Source: Candidatus Zixiibacteriota bacterium
Lineage (GTDB): Bacteria > Electryoneota > B3-LCP
Direction of reading: 5' to 3'
DNA: 47,600 nucleotides
Assembly (NCBI GenBank): GCA_003599535.1
Contig: QZKQ01000015.1
Span: forward strand, 1-47,600
In this document: positions 24,782-33,753 of the stretch, piece by piece
How positions within the stretch are numbered: position 1 is the first letter of the stretch
How the letters are laid out: the number at the start of each line of letters is the position of its first letter
Translations under genes and position numbers: made by a program
Notes under the pieces: generated by a model
Told to the model about the DNA's origin: nothing
Database searches by the model: none
Seen by the model: only the letters and a program-made list of their open reading frames with translations

Positions 24782-25462
24782 CTACTCTTCAATCTTGTAC
24801 ACATCCCCCAGCGCCACCTGCAACGAGCCGATCAGGAATTCGGCCATGCCCTCGACGTAGGACACTCCCGTCACCGTGCCCTGGGTGTAGGTGGTCGCCT
24901 GTACCGTGGTGCCGGATGAGGTCTGGGCCGACACGCTGAAGGTGTAGACCCCCTCGGGCAGCTCGTCCCCCTCGGCATTCAGTCCGTCCCAGGTCGCCTG
25001 CTGATCCCCGGAAGGCAGCGGGCCGGCTTCGAGGACCCGCACCGTGGCCCCGGCTTCGTTCTTGATGGTGACGGTAACCGTCTGGGCGGCGCCGCTCAGG
25101 TTGAAATTCAGGGCGCAGTCCTGGCCTTCGGTCAGTTCCACCTCGTTACCGTAGGCGACCACTTCCCTGCCGATCATGGAGGCAGCCATGGTGTTGTTGA
25201 CCGACTGGGCCAGCAGCAGGTTGGTCTGGGTGGAAAGGCCCAGGTTCTGGTTCATCTGGGTTAACTGCTCCAACTGGCTGAACTGGGCCAACTGGGCGGC
25301 GAATTCCTGGCTGTTGATGGGGTTCATGGGATCCTGGTAGGAAAGCTGAATCATCAGCAGTTGCAGGAAATCCATCTGCCCCATGACGCTGTTGCCGGCG
25401 GTGGCCGATTGGGCCGGCGGGCTCATGCCCACCCCTCCGACGGCGGTCAGCGGATTGCTCAT
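24782..25462 (-). CDS. flgD: FlgD, hook cap protein
   Basis: 226 residues from ATG at 25462; an AAGGAGGTGA ribosome binding site 9 nt upstream fixes this start over the TTG two codons earlier. The N-terminal signature MDFLQLLMIQLSYQDPMNPI followed by NSQEFAAQLAQFSQLEQ is diagnostic. The C-terminal FlgD Ig-like and tudor-like regions follow (ALNFNLSGAAQTVTVTIKNE, WDGLNAEGDELPEGVYTFSV). FlgD caps the growing hook and scaffolds FlgE assembly. fliK lies 22 nt upstream. Confidence 0.96.
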   Translation of the reverse strand: MSNPLTAVGGVGMSPPAQSATAGNSVMGQMDFLQLLMIQLSYQDPMNPINSQEFAAQLAQFSQLEQLTQMNQNLGLSTQTNLLLAQSVNNTMAASMIGREVVAYGNEVELTEGQDCALNFNLSGAAQTVTVTIKNEAGATVRVLEAGPLPSGDQQATWDGLNAEGDELPEGVYTFSVSAQTSSGTTVQATTYTQGTVTGVSYVEGMAEFLIGSLQVALGDVYKIEE

Positions 25463-25484
25463 ATCCAATCACCTCCTTTCCGAT

Positions 25485-27464
25485 TTACGCTACCAGGTCC
25501 AGAGTGTTATAGCCGAAATCCAGGACCCGGGGCGGCGGCGCATCGCCGGGCGACTCGTCGCCGTTTTCATGGGCCGCGGACGGGCTCGGGAGCCGGGGCG
25601 GTCGGGAGGGATCCGCAATATCAGGATCGGCTTCCCGGCCCGTGGCGGCATGGTGGTGGTTCACTTCGCACTGGATCAGGTCATAGCCCCGATCCTGCGC
25701 CAGGCCGGTCAGTTCCGGCCGAATGTCAACCAGGATTCGGGCGGTTTCGGGGCGGTCGGCGGCGAAGGCCAGTTTCATCTCTTCGCCGTGGACTTCCACC
25801 TGCACCCGCAGCGGCCCCAAGGCGGGCGGGCTCAGGCGGATATCCAGGGCTTCCGCCCCCCCGTTCTTCCCCAGCAGGGCGCGGGCCTGGAGGCGTTCGG
25901 CCAGGCCGTGCACCTCCTGGAGGCGTTGCATCCGTTCCAGGGTCGGCGGCGGTCCGGCGGGGTGAAGGGTGGCTTTGGCTTCTCCCGGGCCTGTCGCCGG
26001 CGGCGGCGAGGCGGCTGCAGCCCGTCCGGTGGACGGCGCGACGTCCGCCGGCGGTTGCGTTCCACTGGCGGCCGCCCCTCTCTTGCCGGGGCGGCGCAGG
26101 TGGAAAGCGAAGGCGGGCGCGGCAGTGGACCCTCCGGCAGGGGAATCCAGGCGTGCCGGAGAGCCCCCCCCGCGCTCTCCGGTGCCCCCATTCCCCTGCC
26201 CGAAGGTCATTTCGGAATCTGCCCCGCTCCGTCCGCCGGAACCCCCGGGCGCCGTTTCGGACTGGGCCGCTTCCGGGATTTCAGGCGCGGCCTCGGCGGA
26301 AGCGTCCTCTTCCGGCACGGTCCGGCCGGCAGCCGCTGCGGAGGAAGCTTCCAGGGGTTCTGTTACAAAATCCGCACCAATGCTTGAGCTTTCCCCGCCG
26401 GCGCCCGAAGCCGCGGGGACGGCGGAGGAGGCTGCCGGTTGCTCCGAGGCCGGTTCGGCCGGTGGAAGTGGCGCAGAATCAAGGGTTTCTCCCCGTATTC
26501 CTCCTCCCCGGGCGGGGAGATCCGGGGGCATCTCCGGCTCCGGAAACGGCGCGGCAATTTCGACCGGGATCCCGGCGGGAATTTCCCGGGTCGCCGGTTC
26601 CAGGGAGGTTCCGGCGGGCGGTGCGGCGGCGGGCGGCCGGTCGAAGAGGCCCGATGGCGGCAGGTCTCCGGTTGCGGACGCGGCGGGAACGCCATCCGGA
26701 AGCGCTTTGGGGATTGCGGGCAGGGAAGCCTCCGCGCTGCCGAGGTGCGGATCCGGCGGCGCGGCAGCGCCCTCGCGGGAGGCCGCGGGAGCCGGAGCTT
26801 TCTCGCTGGCCGGTATCAGGGCGAGGCCCGCCGGAGATGAAGTCCGATCCGCCTCATACGCTCGGGGTGTGCTGATTCGATCGCCCGGGCCACCGAGAGG
26901 AGGGCTGAAGTAATCTCTCCGGTCGGGGTTTGAGATTGCTTCGCCCGCTGAAAACCGCGGTCTCGCAATGACACTGTTCGAAGAGATGGCTTCGGCCACT
27001 GAAAACCGCGGGCTCGCCATGACACTGTTCGAAGAGATGGCTTCGCCCGCTGAAACCCGTGGCCTCGCCATGACACTGTCCGGAGAGACCCCTCGGCCCG
27101 GTGAAACCGCGGCCTCGCCACGCAGTGGTCCCTGCGGGGCAGTGACACTGTTCAAGGCTTGAGACGACTTCGCACCGCCCGGGAAGACATGGTTCAGGGG
27201 CTGGGACTGCTTCTCCGCCGGCTGCTGGATCGCAACGACACTGCTCGGGAATGGAGATGCCTTCGCCTCGCTGGCAAGGGCGTCGCTCGTGGCATTCTTC
27301 GTGACACCGCCTTTTGCCGGAACCGGCAACGCCGCGCCCGGCAGGGAAGGCGCCAGCAGGCCGGCGAAGGCCGCACCCGTCCCTGCAGCGGGTTTGTTTC
27401 GCCGGGCGGGAACCGGGGTGGTCTTGCCCGGAACGATGAAGGCGTTGGCGCGGACGTGGTTCAC
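25485..27464 (-). CDS. fliK: FliK, hook-length control protein with in-frame repeat insertion
   Basis: 659 residues from a GTG at 27464, longer than most FliK proteins. The C-terminal Flg_hook domain (~540-600) is recognisable: LDIRLSPPALGPLRVQVEVH, then EEMKLAFAADRPETARILVD. The central ~400 residues are low-complexity Ala/Pro/Gly/Ser, as in other FliK rulers. Residues ~127-178 consist of three 17-residue repeats (SNSVMASPRFSVAEAIS type) encoded by three 51-bp copies of a palindromic genomic repeat; a disrupted fourth copy precedes them (see 26932-27155). FliK measures the hook and triggers the FlhB switch, so extra repeats may change ruler length. It lies 12 nt after motE and 22 nt before flgD. 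Confidence 0.92.
   Translation of the reverse strand: MNHVRANAFIVPGKTTPVPARRNKPAAGTGAAFAGLLAPSLPGAALPVPAKGGVTKNATSDALASEAKASPFPSSVVAIQQPAEKQSQPLNHVFPGGAKSSQALNSVTAPQGPLRGEAAVSPGRGVSPDSVMARPRVSAGEAISSNSVMASPRFSVAEAISSNSVIARPRFSAGEAISNPDRRDYFSPPLGGPGDRISTPRAYEADRTSSPAGLALIPASEKAPAPAASREGAAAPPDPHLGSAEASLPAIPKALPDGVPAASATGDLPPSGLFDRPPAAAPPAGTSLEPATREIPAGIPVEIAAPFPEPEMPPDLPARGGGIRGETLDSAPLPPAEPASEQPAASSAVPAASGAGGESSSIGADFVTEPLEASSAAAAGRTVPEEDASAEAAPEIPEAAQSETAPGGSGGRSGADSEMTFGQGNGGTGERGGGSPARLDSPAGGSTAAPAFAFHLRRPGKRGAAASGTQPPADVAPSTGRAAAASPPPATGPGEAKATLHPAGPPPTLERMQRLQEVHGLAERLQARALLGKNGGAEALDIRLSPPALGPLRVQVEVHGEEMKLAFAADRPETARILVDIRPELTGLAQDRGYDLIQCEVNHHHAATGREADPDIADPSRPPRLPSPSAAHENGDESPGDAPPPRVLDFGYNTLDLVA
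26932..27155 (-). repeat. REP-like element amplified in frame within fliK
   Basis: Three exact-length 51-bp units at 26932-26982, 26983-27033 and 27034-27084 are each close to the intergenic repeat arm at 38068-38110 (gagattgcttcgcccgctga and onward to gcaatgacac). A fourth unit at 27085-27155 has lost one base and gained a 22-bp palindromic insert (cgcagtggtccctgcggggc plus ag, ~27121-27142) related to the family B hairpin, a net +21 bp, so the frame is kept. The flank at 26918-26936 (ccggtcggggtttgagatt) matches the inner segment of the element at 40720-40740, which shows that part of a whole element was inserted. Confidence 0.9.
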
Positions 27465-27476
27465 GATGGTTGTCGT

Positions 27477-28145
27477 TTACTGGCGTTGTACCACGGGTTC
27501 CATGATGGCCCGGCTTAAGCCCGCCGCCCGCGAGGGGGGCAGGGCGGCCATGACCTCGGCGGCCTGGCGCTGCTTCAGGCGCAGCAATATATGGATGACG
27601 ATATCATCGGAGAGCGGCTCGAGCATGCGGGCGGCGTCCTCCGGTTCCATGTTCTCGACAATCTTGGCCAGCTTGGCGCTGCGCTTCAGGCCAGTGGAAT
27701 CGGTCCCGGCCGGATCAGCTTTGGTTTGCGACGCCGGTGGCTCCGCCGCGGCCGCCAGCAGCGAATCCTTGGCCCGGTTCTCAGTTTCCAGCTGCTGCAG
27801 GACCAGTTTCAGGCTGTCTTCGGGCGACATGGCCGCAACCGGCGCAACGCTGTCCGGCAGCGAAGCCGCCTCGGCGGTCAGGGAATCGCCGGACACCTCG
27901 CTCCCCAGGATTCCCAGGTCTATGACCATGAGAGGCGCTTCGACCTCGTCGTGGGTGGGCCCGGCTGCCGGTTCGGGAGGCACGTAGGTAGCCTTCAGGT
28001 GGAAGTAATTGCCCACGGCCGCCAGCAGGAACACGCCCGCCAGCAGCCCCGCCAGGAGGATGATTTTCCCGCGGGATTTGGGGGCCGCTTCCGGTTCGGG
28101 AGTTTCTTGGATTTCGGGTTCTTCCGTCATGGGTGGTCGTTCCAT
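27477..28145 (-). CDS. MotE-like membrane protein (MgtE N-domain fold)
   Basis: 222 residues from ATG at 28145 (GTG at 28148 is an alternative); the start overlaps the fliJ stop. A cytoplasmic acidic N-terminus, one transmembrane helix (~27-47, ILLAGLLAGVFLLAAVGNYF), a Pro/Ala/Ser-rich periplasmic spacer with a coiled coil (~105-130), and a C-terminal MgtE_N-like helical domain (~160-215: LAKIVENMEPEDAARMLEPL, SDDIVIHILLRLKQRQAAEV, MAALPPSRAAGL). This layout matches MotE, a periplasmic chaperone of the stator protein MotB, and the YlxF position in Bacillus fla/che operons. motA/motB themselves are not in the window. Confidence 0.82.
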   Translation of the reverse strand: MERPPMTEEPEIQETPEPEAAPKSRGKIILLAGLLAGVFLLAAVGNYFHLKATYVPPEPAAGPTHDEVEAPLMVIDLGILGSEVSGDSLTAEAASLPDSVAPVAAMSPEDSLKLVLQQLETENRAKDSLLAAAAEPPASQTKADPAGTDSTGLKRSAKLAKIVENMEPEDAARMLEPLSDDIVIHILLRLKQRQAAEVMAALPPSRAAGLSRAIMEPVVQRQ

Positions 28146-28621
28146 CACCGTTCTTCAACCGTATCGTCCATGGCACTGCATTTGGCCGTGCGCCCGGCGC
28201 GCCCCGCCACTTCGTCCAGAAAAGCCTGCTCTTCGCGGCGGCAATCCGCCTGAAACTCTTCCCGGCGGCGCTCCTTCAACTGCTCCAGCACCTTCTCATC
28301 CCGGGCGGCCAGGACCAGGGCGCCGCGCCTCCGGTCCACTTCCAAACGCCGCTCCTCGGTGCGGCGGGCCTGAGTCTGAACCGCCTCTTCCTGGCGGCGG
28401 CGCCAATCTTCCAGCCCGGCCAGGTCCCCGGCCCGGGCGGGGCTCTGCAACGCCCGGCGCAGCCCTTCCGAACCGGCCTGGGAGCGGGAGACGGCACTGT
28501 GCAGTTCCTGCTCCTCCCGGCTGAGTTCTTCCAATGATTTGGCCAGGGCCTTCTGGCATTCCTTTTTCTTCACGTTTCGCACCTCGATGACCCGCTCGAG
28601 GCGGAAGGTAAACTTTTTCAT
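28145..28621 (-). CDS. fliJ: FliJ, export chaperone/ATPase stalk protein
   Basis: 158 residues, almost entirely alpha-helical coiled coil: opening KKFTFRLERVIEVRNVKKKE, then LAKSLEELSREEQELHSAVS and a basic/acidic heptad pattern to the end. FliJ resembles the gamma stalk of F-type ATPases, sits in the FliI hexamer and contacts FlhA. It overlaps fliI (ATGA) upstream and motE downstream, so the three are translationally coupled. Confidence 0.93.
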   Translation of the reverse strand: MKKFTFRLERVIEVRNVKKKECQKALAKSLEELSREEQELHSAVSRSQAGSEGLRRALQSPARAGDLAGLEDWRRRQEEAVQTQARRTEERRLEVDRRRGALVLAARDEKVLEQLKERRREEFQADCRREEQAFLDEVAGRAGRTAKCSAMDDTVEER

Positions 28622-29964
28622 GCGGCCAATTCCAGCAGTCGTTGGCGGGTATCGGGGAATGTGCCTTTGTCCTTCATTTCCTGGCGCAGGAAGGTCATGA
28701 TGGCGTCAATCTTCTTCAGGGCCAGGTCAATGCGGGGATTGGACCCCTTGACGTAGGCGCCGATGTTAATCAAGTCCTCGGCCTCGCGGTACACGGCCAG
28801 GTGCTCCAGCAGGGCGGCGGCGGCCTGGCGGTGTTTCGGTTCCACCACCTGGTGCATCAGGCGGCTGACCGATTCCAGGACCTCGACGGCCGGATAGTGG
28901 TTGCGGGCGGCCAGCTTGCGCGACAGCACGATATGGCCGTCCAGGATGGAGCGCACGGCGTCGGCTACCGGCTCGTTCATGTCGTCGCCTTCCACCAGCA
29001 CGGTGTACATGCCGGTGATAGAGCCTCCGGCGGCCGGGCCGGAGCGTTCCAGCAGGCGGGGCAGCAGGGCGAAGACCGACGGCGTGTACCCCCGGGTGGT
29101 GGGCGGCTCGCCGATGGCCAGGCCGATTTCGCGCTGGGCCAGGGCCAGCCGGGTGACCGAGTCCATCATCAGCAGCACGTCCAGCCCCAGGTCGCGGAAG
29201 TATTCGGCGATGGCGGTGGCCACCAGGGCTCCCTTCAGGCGGATCAGGGCGGGCTGGTCGGAAGTGACCGCCACCACCACCGAACGCCGCAGGCCTTCGG
29301 GGCCCAGGTCGGTCTCGATGAATTCACGCACTTCGCGGCCGCGTTCGCCCACCAGGGCGATGACGTTGACCTGCGCGGAGGTGTTGCGGGCGATCATCCC
29401 CAGGAGCACCGATTTGCCCACTCCGGACCCGGCGAAGATGCCCATACGCTGGCCCTTGCCGCAGGTCAGCAGGGCGTCCACGGCGCGGATGCCGGTGACC
29501 AGCGGTTCGGTGATGCGCCGGCGCTGCAGGGCGGGCGGCGGGGATCCGGAGGCGGGGCGAGACCCCTCCGCCGCCAGCGGACCGGCGCCATCAATAGGGT
29601 TGCCCAGGCCGTCCAGCACCCGGCCCAGCAGACTGGGGCCCACCGGAACGCGGAAGGGCTCTCTCTGGGCCGTGACCAGGAAGCCGGGGGCGATGCCTTC
29701 CAGCTCCCCCAGGGGCATCAGGAGCACGCGGTTGCCGCGGAACCCGACCACCTCGGCGGGGATGACCCGGCCGGCGGGCGATTGGATGCGGCAGATTTCC
29801 CCCACCGCCACCGGCGGCCCCACCGAACTGACCACCAAGCCGATAATTTCGTCCACCCGGCCCTGGTGAATCAGGGGGCGGCAGGCTTCCACACGATCGA
29901 ACCAGGGGCGGTAGCGGCTGGCCAACTCGGCCTCGCTGCCCTGCTGGCGGAGGGCGGAACTCAT
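28618..29964 (-). CDS. fliI: FliI, flagellar export ATPase
   Basis: 448 residues from ATG at 29964, which overlaps the fliH stop (ATGA) and has a GGAGGTCTC ribosome binding site; a longer open frame to 30060 lies inside fliH and is rejected. Walker A GSGVGKS, Walker B region DVLLMMDSVTRLALAQREIG, and the family motif GEPPTTRGYTPSVFALLPRL are all present, with the ALVGERGREVREF stretch. FliI is the F1-beta-like hexameric ATPase that unfolds and delivers substrates to the gate. Confidence 0.97.
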   Translation of the reverse strand: MSSALRQQGSEAELASRYRPWFDRVEACRPLIHQGRVDEIIGLVVSSVGPPVAVGEICRIQSPAGRVIPAEVVGFRGNRVLLMPLGELEGIAPGFLVTAQREPFRVPVGPSLLGRVLDGLGNPIDGAGPLAAEGSRPASGSPPPALQRRRITEPLVTGIRAVDALLTCGKGQRMGIFAGSGVGKSVLLGMIARNTSAQVNVIALVGERGREVREFIETDLGPEGLRRSVVVAVTSDQPALIRLKGALVATAIAEYFRDLGLDVLLMMDSVTRLALAQREIGLAIGEPPTTRGYTPSVFALLPRLLERSGPAAGGSITGMYTVLVEGDDMNEPVADAVRSILDGHIVLSRKLAARNHYPAVEVLESVSRLMHQVVEPKHRQAAAALLEHLAVYREAEDLINIGAYVKGSNPRIDLALKKIDAIMTFLRQEMKDKGTFPDTRQRLLELAA

Positions 29965-30659
29965 GAGACCTCCTCCGGCAGCAGCAGCGCCCGGCGCAAC
30001 TCCTTCAACTGCACCCGGAAGTCGGCGTCCACCAGCCCGGAGGGGGCTTCCACCCGGCAACTGCCGGGCGAGATGCTCTCGTCGGCCTCGATGCGGAAGT
30101 GCTCAATGCCTTCCGACAGGGCCGAGATGTCGCTGCGCAGGCTCTTCAAGACCTCGTAATCCCCGGGATGGACGCGCACCAGGATGCGGGTGCGATCGGC
30201 GGTCTCCTGCAAGGCCTGGCGCACGGTATGGCGGACCAGGTCCTGGTGCTGTTCGGCGGCGCATCCCACCACTTTTTCCGCCATGGCCATGGACAGCTTG
30301 ACCGACCACTTCTCCACCCCGGAATAGAATTCCAGCAGGGCGGTCTCCAGGGATTCCAGGTTGCGGCGGAAGTTGGCCGCGGCGGCGGTGGATTCTTCCC
30401 GCCCCTGCTGCAAGCCTATAACGTGCCCCTCTTCCAGGCCCCGGTAATAGGCCGTTTCCGCCTTCTCCCAGGCGGACTCGGCCAGGGCCAGAAACCAGTC
30501 GGTCTCGTTGAAGTCGGCGGGCCGCTTGCCCCAGGGTTCGGGCGGCTTGACCACCACCGCCGAGGCGGGGTCGGTCACCATGCGGTAGGTGCCCTGCCGC
30601 AGGGTCTGAGCCCGGGGGATGACGCGCAGCTTTTCCGGCAGTTTTCGGGATGGAGCCAT
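29961..30659 (-). CDS. fliH: FliH, negative regulator/stator of FliI
   Basis: 232 residues. The protein has a central helical region containing small-residue repeats (RGLEEGHVIGLQQGREES) and a C-terminal domain resembling F-type ATPase delta (MAEKVVGCAAEQHQDLVRHT, VRVHPGDYEVLKSL, SISPGSCRVEAPSGLVDADF). FliH dimers bind FliI and dock it to the C-ring. An 84-bp gap separates it from fliG; fliI overlaps by 4 nt. Confidence 0.93.
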   Translation of the reverse strand: MAPSRKLPEKLRVIPRAQTLRQGTYRMVTDPASAVVVKPPEPWGKRPADFNETDWFLALAESAWEKAETAYYRGLEEGHVIGLQQGREESTAAAANFRRNLESLETALLEFYSGVEKWSVKLSMAMAEKVVGCAAEQHQDLVRHTVRQALQETADRTRILVRVHPGDYEVLKSLRSDISALSEGIEHFRIEADESISPGSCRVEAPSGLVDADFRVQLKELRRALLLPEEVS

Positions 30660-30743
30660 GGGTGGTGTTTCAGCCTATCATCAATTCGGTGAGCGTTACC
30701 TGTGAATCGCGTAGCGGCCGGGAGCCGTAAGCCGGGAGCCACC

Positions 30744-31763
30744 TCACACCATCTGGTCTTCGGCGGAGGCCACCACGATCTGGCCTTCCTCTTCCAGGCG
30801 GCGGATGATATCTATGACCTTCTGCTGCACTTCCTCGACTTCGCGCAGGCGCACCGGGCCCATGTACTTCAGCTCTTCGATCACCAGGTCGGCGGCGCGC
30901 TTGGACATGTTGGACATGATCTTGCCGCGCAGCTCTTCGGACACCGTCTTCAGGGCCAGGGCCAGCTCCTTGTGGTCCACTTCCTTCAGGATCTTCTGAA
31001 TGGAGCGGTCGTCCAGGGCGATGATGTCCTCGAAGACGAACATCAGGTTCTTGATCTCCGTGGCCAGCTCGGGATTTTCCTTGGCGATGCCGTTCAGGAT
31101 GTGCTTTTCGTAGCGCTGGCCCACCAGGTTCAGGATCTCGGCTGCGGCCTTGACCCCGCCCAGCTTGTGACCGCCCTGGGAGAAGTCAATGCGCGATTCG
31201 AGCACCTTTTCCACCGCCTTGATGGTTTCCGGCGAGACCCGTTCCATCAGGGAGAGGCGGTGGATGACGTCCACCTGCATGGCGGGCGGGAGGTCGGCCA
31301 GGACGGTGGCGGCCTGCACCGGGTTCAACTGGGTCATCACCAGGGCGATGGTCTGGGGGTGCTCCTTCTGCAGGAAGGCCATGAGCTGGTTGGGGTCCAC
31401 TTCCTGCAGGATGTTGAACCCCTTCACCTGGAGTGACATCTGCACCTTCTTGATGATATCCATGGCCCGGGATTCGCCCACCGCCTTTTCCAGGACCTGC
31501 TTGGCGTATTCAATCCCCCCGGTGGCCAGGTACTCCTGGGCCTTGACCATGGTATGGTACTCCGCCAGCACCTCCTGGATGACATTGGAGGTGACGTTCT
31601 GCAGGCTGGCGATCTGGGTGGTCAGCGACTCCATCTCCATGTCGCTCAGGTGGCGGTAGATATTGGCGGAGGCTTCCGGGCCGACGGCCATGATGAAGAT
31701 GGCGGCTTTTTGCAGGCCGCTCAGGTCGGAAGTGCGGGACACGGTCAGGGCATGGGACGGCAT
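30744..31763 (-). CDS. fliG: FliG, motor switch protein
   Basis: 339 residues, normal length. N-terminal domain (LSGLQKAAIFIMAVGPEASA), middle armadillo domain with the EHPQTIALV and LSLMERVSPETI runs, and the C-terminal torque domain (FVFEDIIALDDRSIQKILKE, ELALALKTVSEELRGKIMSN). The conserved charged residues facing the stator are present. FliG links the MS-ring to FliM/FliN and receives torque from MotA. Confidence 0.97.
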   Translation of the reverse strand: MPSHALTVSRTSDLSGLQKAAIFIMAVGPEASANIYRHLSDMEMESLTTQIASLQNVTSNVIQEVLAEYHTMVKAQEYLATGGIEYAKQVLEKAVGESRAMDIIKKVQMSLQVKGFNILQEVDPNQLMAFLQKEHPQTIALVMTQLNPVQAATVLADLPPAMQVDVIHRLSLMERVSPETIKAVEKVLESRIDFSQGGHKLGGVKAAAEILNLVGQRYEKHILNGIAKENPELATEIKNLMFVFEDIIALDDRSIQKILKEVDHKELALALKTVSEELRGKIMSNMSKRAADLVIEELKYMGPVRLREVEEVQQKVIDIIRRLEEEGQIVVASAEDQMV

Positions 31764-31852
31764 GGGAATATCAATTTGGTAAAGCAGGTTGCGGTTGCGT
31801 AAATTTCACTAAGCGTTGGTTTGCGGCCCCGGCGGGAGGCGGTTATCTGCGC

Positions 31853-33415
31853 CTATCTTTCCAGCAGCCAGGTCTTCAGCAGTTGGGTGGCGGCTTCCGG
31901 CTTGGCCTTGGCGAATTGGGCGATTTGCTCCTTGCGCTGGGCCAGCTCGCGGGCCGACTCGCTCAGTTCCGCTTCGATGGGCGGCAGGGAGACCGGCGCC
32001 CGGGCGGCGTTGTATCCGGCCATGAGCTGGGGCGGCACCGCTCCGGAGGTTACCAGGGCCGGTTGCGGTTCCAGCACCTGGCGGGTGGCCTTCAGACTCT
32101 GCCGCAGAATGCCCCGCACCATCCAGGCCAGCATCAGCAGGGCCAGCACCAGGACCGCCTTGGGCAGCAGGTTGATGATCATGTCCTTCTGGTCTTCGGC
32201 CGCCCACACCTCCTGCTGCTCCTGGAAGCTCTCCTTGTCGAAGGCCAGGTTGGAAATCTCCAGGACGTCCCCGCGCTCCTCGCGCAGCCCCAGGGCGCCC
32301 CGCACCATGTTGGACAAGGCCCCCATTTCCCTGGCGTCGCGGGGAGTGTATTCCATTGCCCCGTCGGCGCCGGCGCGGTAGTGGCCGTCCACGATGACGG
32401 CGGCGGAGAGGCGCTTGATGTTGCCTCCGGTGGACACCAGGTGCTCGACGGTCTTGTTGATCTCGTAGTTGGTCAGCGAATTCTCTTCCTTGGAGGGCGC
32501 GGCGTCCAGGTCGGAAGCCTGGGATTTCATCCGCTCTTCGGAGCGGACCACCTGGCTCTCCGGGTCGTAGACCTCGCTGGTGCGCTCGATTTGCTGGAAG
32601 TCCAGCTCGGCGGTGACCCGGACGATGGAGCGGCCGGGCGAGAGCACCCCGTCGAGCATGGTTTGGGCCTTGGAAGCCAGGTAGGCTTCCACCTTGTGCT
32701 GCAGTTCCAGTTGGGTGGAGGTCAGACCGATGCCGGGGTCGGACGATTTCATCCCCGACAACAGGTTGCCGAAGGCGTCCAGGATGGTGACGTTGTCCGG
32801 GTCCAGACCTTCCACCGAACGCGCCACCAGGGTGGCGATGCCCCGGACCTGGTCTTCCGACAGGCGCGAACGGCCCTTGAATTTCAGCACCACGGAGGCG
32901 GTGGGATCCTTCTCGTCGTCCTTGAACAGGGACGGTTCCGGGATCACCAGGTGCACCCGGGCCTGCTCCACTTCGGCGATGCTGATGATGGTGCGGGCCA
33001 GTTCCCCTTCCAGGGCGCGGCGGTAGTTCAGCTTCTGCACGAAGTCGGACATCCCCAGGTTGGTGCGGTCGAAGATTTCGTAGCCCACTCCGTGCTGGCT
33101 GGGAATGCCATCGGCGGCCAGCTCCAGGCGCAGATCGTAGACCCGGTCGCTGGGCACCAGGATGGTCGAACCGCCGCTTTCCAGCTTGTAACGCACCTTG
33201 CCGTCGTGCAGCTTGTCGCGGATCTTGGAGGCGTCGCCCCCCGACAGCTCGGAGAACAGCACGGTGTACTGGGGACGGTTGGCCCAGGTCAGCAGGCCCA
33301 CGATGGCCAGGCCGGTCAGCAGGGTCAAACCCGCCAGGCTGGCCTTCTGGGACAGGGTCAGGCGATCGAACAGTTCCTTGATCTGCTTGGGCAACGCGGT
33401 GAAGAGGTTATCCAT
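31853..33415 (-). CDS. fliF: FliF, MS-ring protein
   Basis: 520 residues. Two transmembrane segments (~25-45, ASLAGLTLLTGLAIVGLLTW, and ~425-445, LLPKAVLVLALLMLAWMV) enclose the periplasmic ring-building motifs: PQYTVLFSELSGGDASKIRD, the ring run YRRALEGELARTIISIAEVE, and ARVHLVIPEPSLF. The C-terminal cytoplasmic tail binds FliG. FliF forms the first ring of the basal body. It follows fliE after 32 nt. Confidence 0.97.
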   Translation of the reverse strand: MDNLFTALPKQIKELFDRLTLSQKASLAGLTLLTGLAIVGLLTWANRPQYTVLFSELSGGDASKIRDKLHDGKVRYKLESGGSTILVPSDRVYDLRLELAADGIPSQHGVGYEIFDRTNLGMSDFVQKLNYRRALEGELARTIISIAEVEQARVHLVIPEPSLFKDDEKDPTASVVLKFKGRSRLSEDQVRGIATLVARSVEGLDPDNVTILDAFGNLLSGMKSSDPGIGLTSTQLELQHKVEAYLASKAQTMLDGVLSPGRSIVRVTAELDFQQIERTSEVYDPESQVVRSEERMKSQASDLDAAPSKEENSLTNYEINKTVEHLVSTGGNIKRLSAAVIVDGHYRAGADGAMEYTPRDAREMGALSNMVRGALGLREERGDVLEISNLAFDKESFQEQQEVWAAEDQKDMIINLLPKAVLVLALLMLAWMVRGILRQSLKATRQVLEPQPALVTSGAVPPQLMAGYNAARAPVSLPPIEAELSESARELAQRKEQIAQFAKAKPEAATQLLKTWLLER

Positions 33416-33447
33416 ATCGGATTCTCAAAACGGTTCCGGCCGGGTTA

Positions 33448-33750
33448 TTACACCTGCATGCGCATGACTTCGCGGTAGGCTTCCAGGATCTTGTTGCGCA
33501 TCTCCATCATGAGCTGAAAACTGGTATTGGCCTCTTCCATGGCCATCATGACCTGGTGCACGCTCTCCAGTTCGCCGGAAAGCAGCTTTTGGGTGCTCTC
33601 GTCAGCGTTCTGTTGCAGGCTGTTGACCTCCTCCATGAAGCTGTTCAGGGTGTCCTTAAAGGAGGTTTCCCCCGCGACCGGCCCGGAGGGTTTGGCCTCG
33701 GGCGGTGCCTGCTGCTGGAGGATGGATTGAATGCGGCGAATTTCGTCCAT
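33448..33750 (-). CDS. fliE: FliE, MS-ring/rod junction protein
   Basis: 100 residues, typical FliE length. Core motif SFKDTLNSFMEEVNSLQQNA and the C-terminal AMEEANTSFQLMMEMRNKIL, then EAYREVMRMQV, are diagnostic. FliE connects the MS-ring to the proximal rod. The gap to flgC is occupied by a heptameric repeat tract. Confidence 0.95.
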   Translation of the reverse strand: MDEIRRIQSILQQQAPPEAKPSGPVAGETSFKDTLNSFMEEVNSLQQNADESTQKLLSGELESVHQVMMAMEEANTSFQLMMEMRNKILEAYREVMRMQV

Positions 33751-33753
33751 GGT

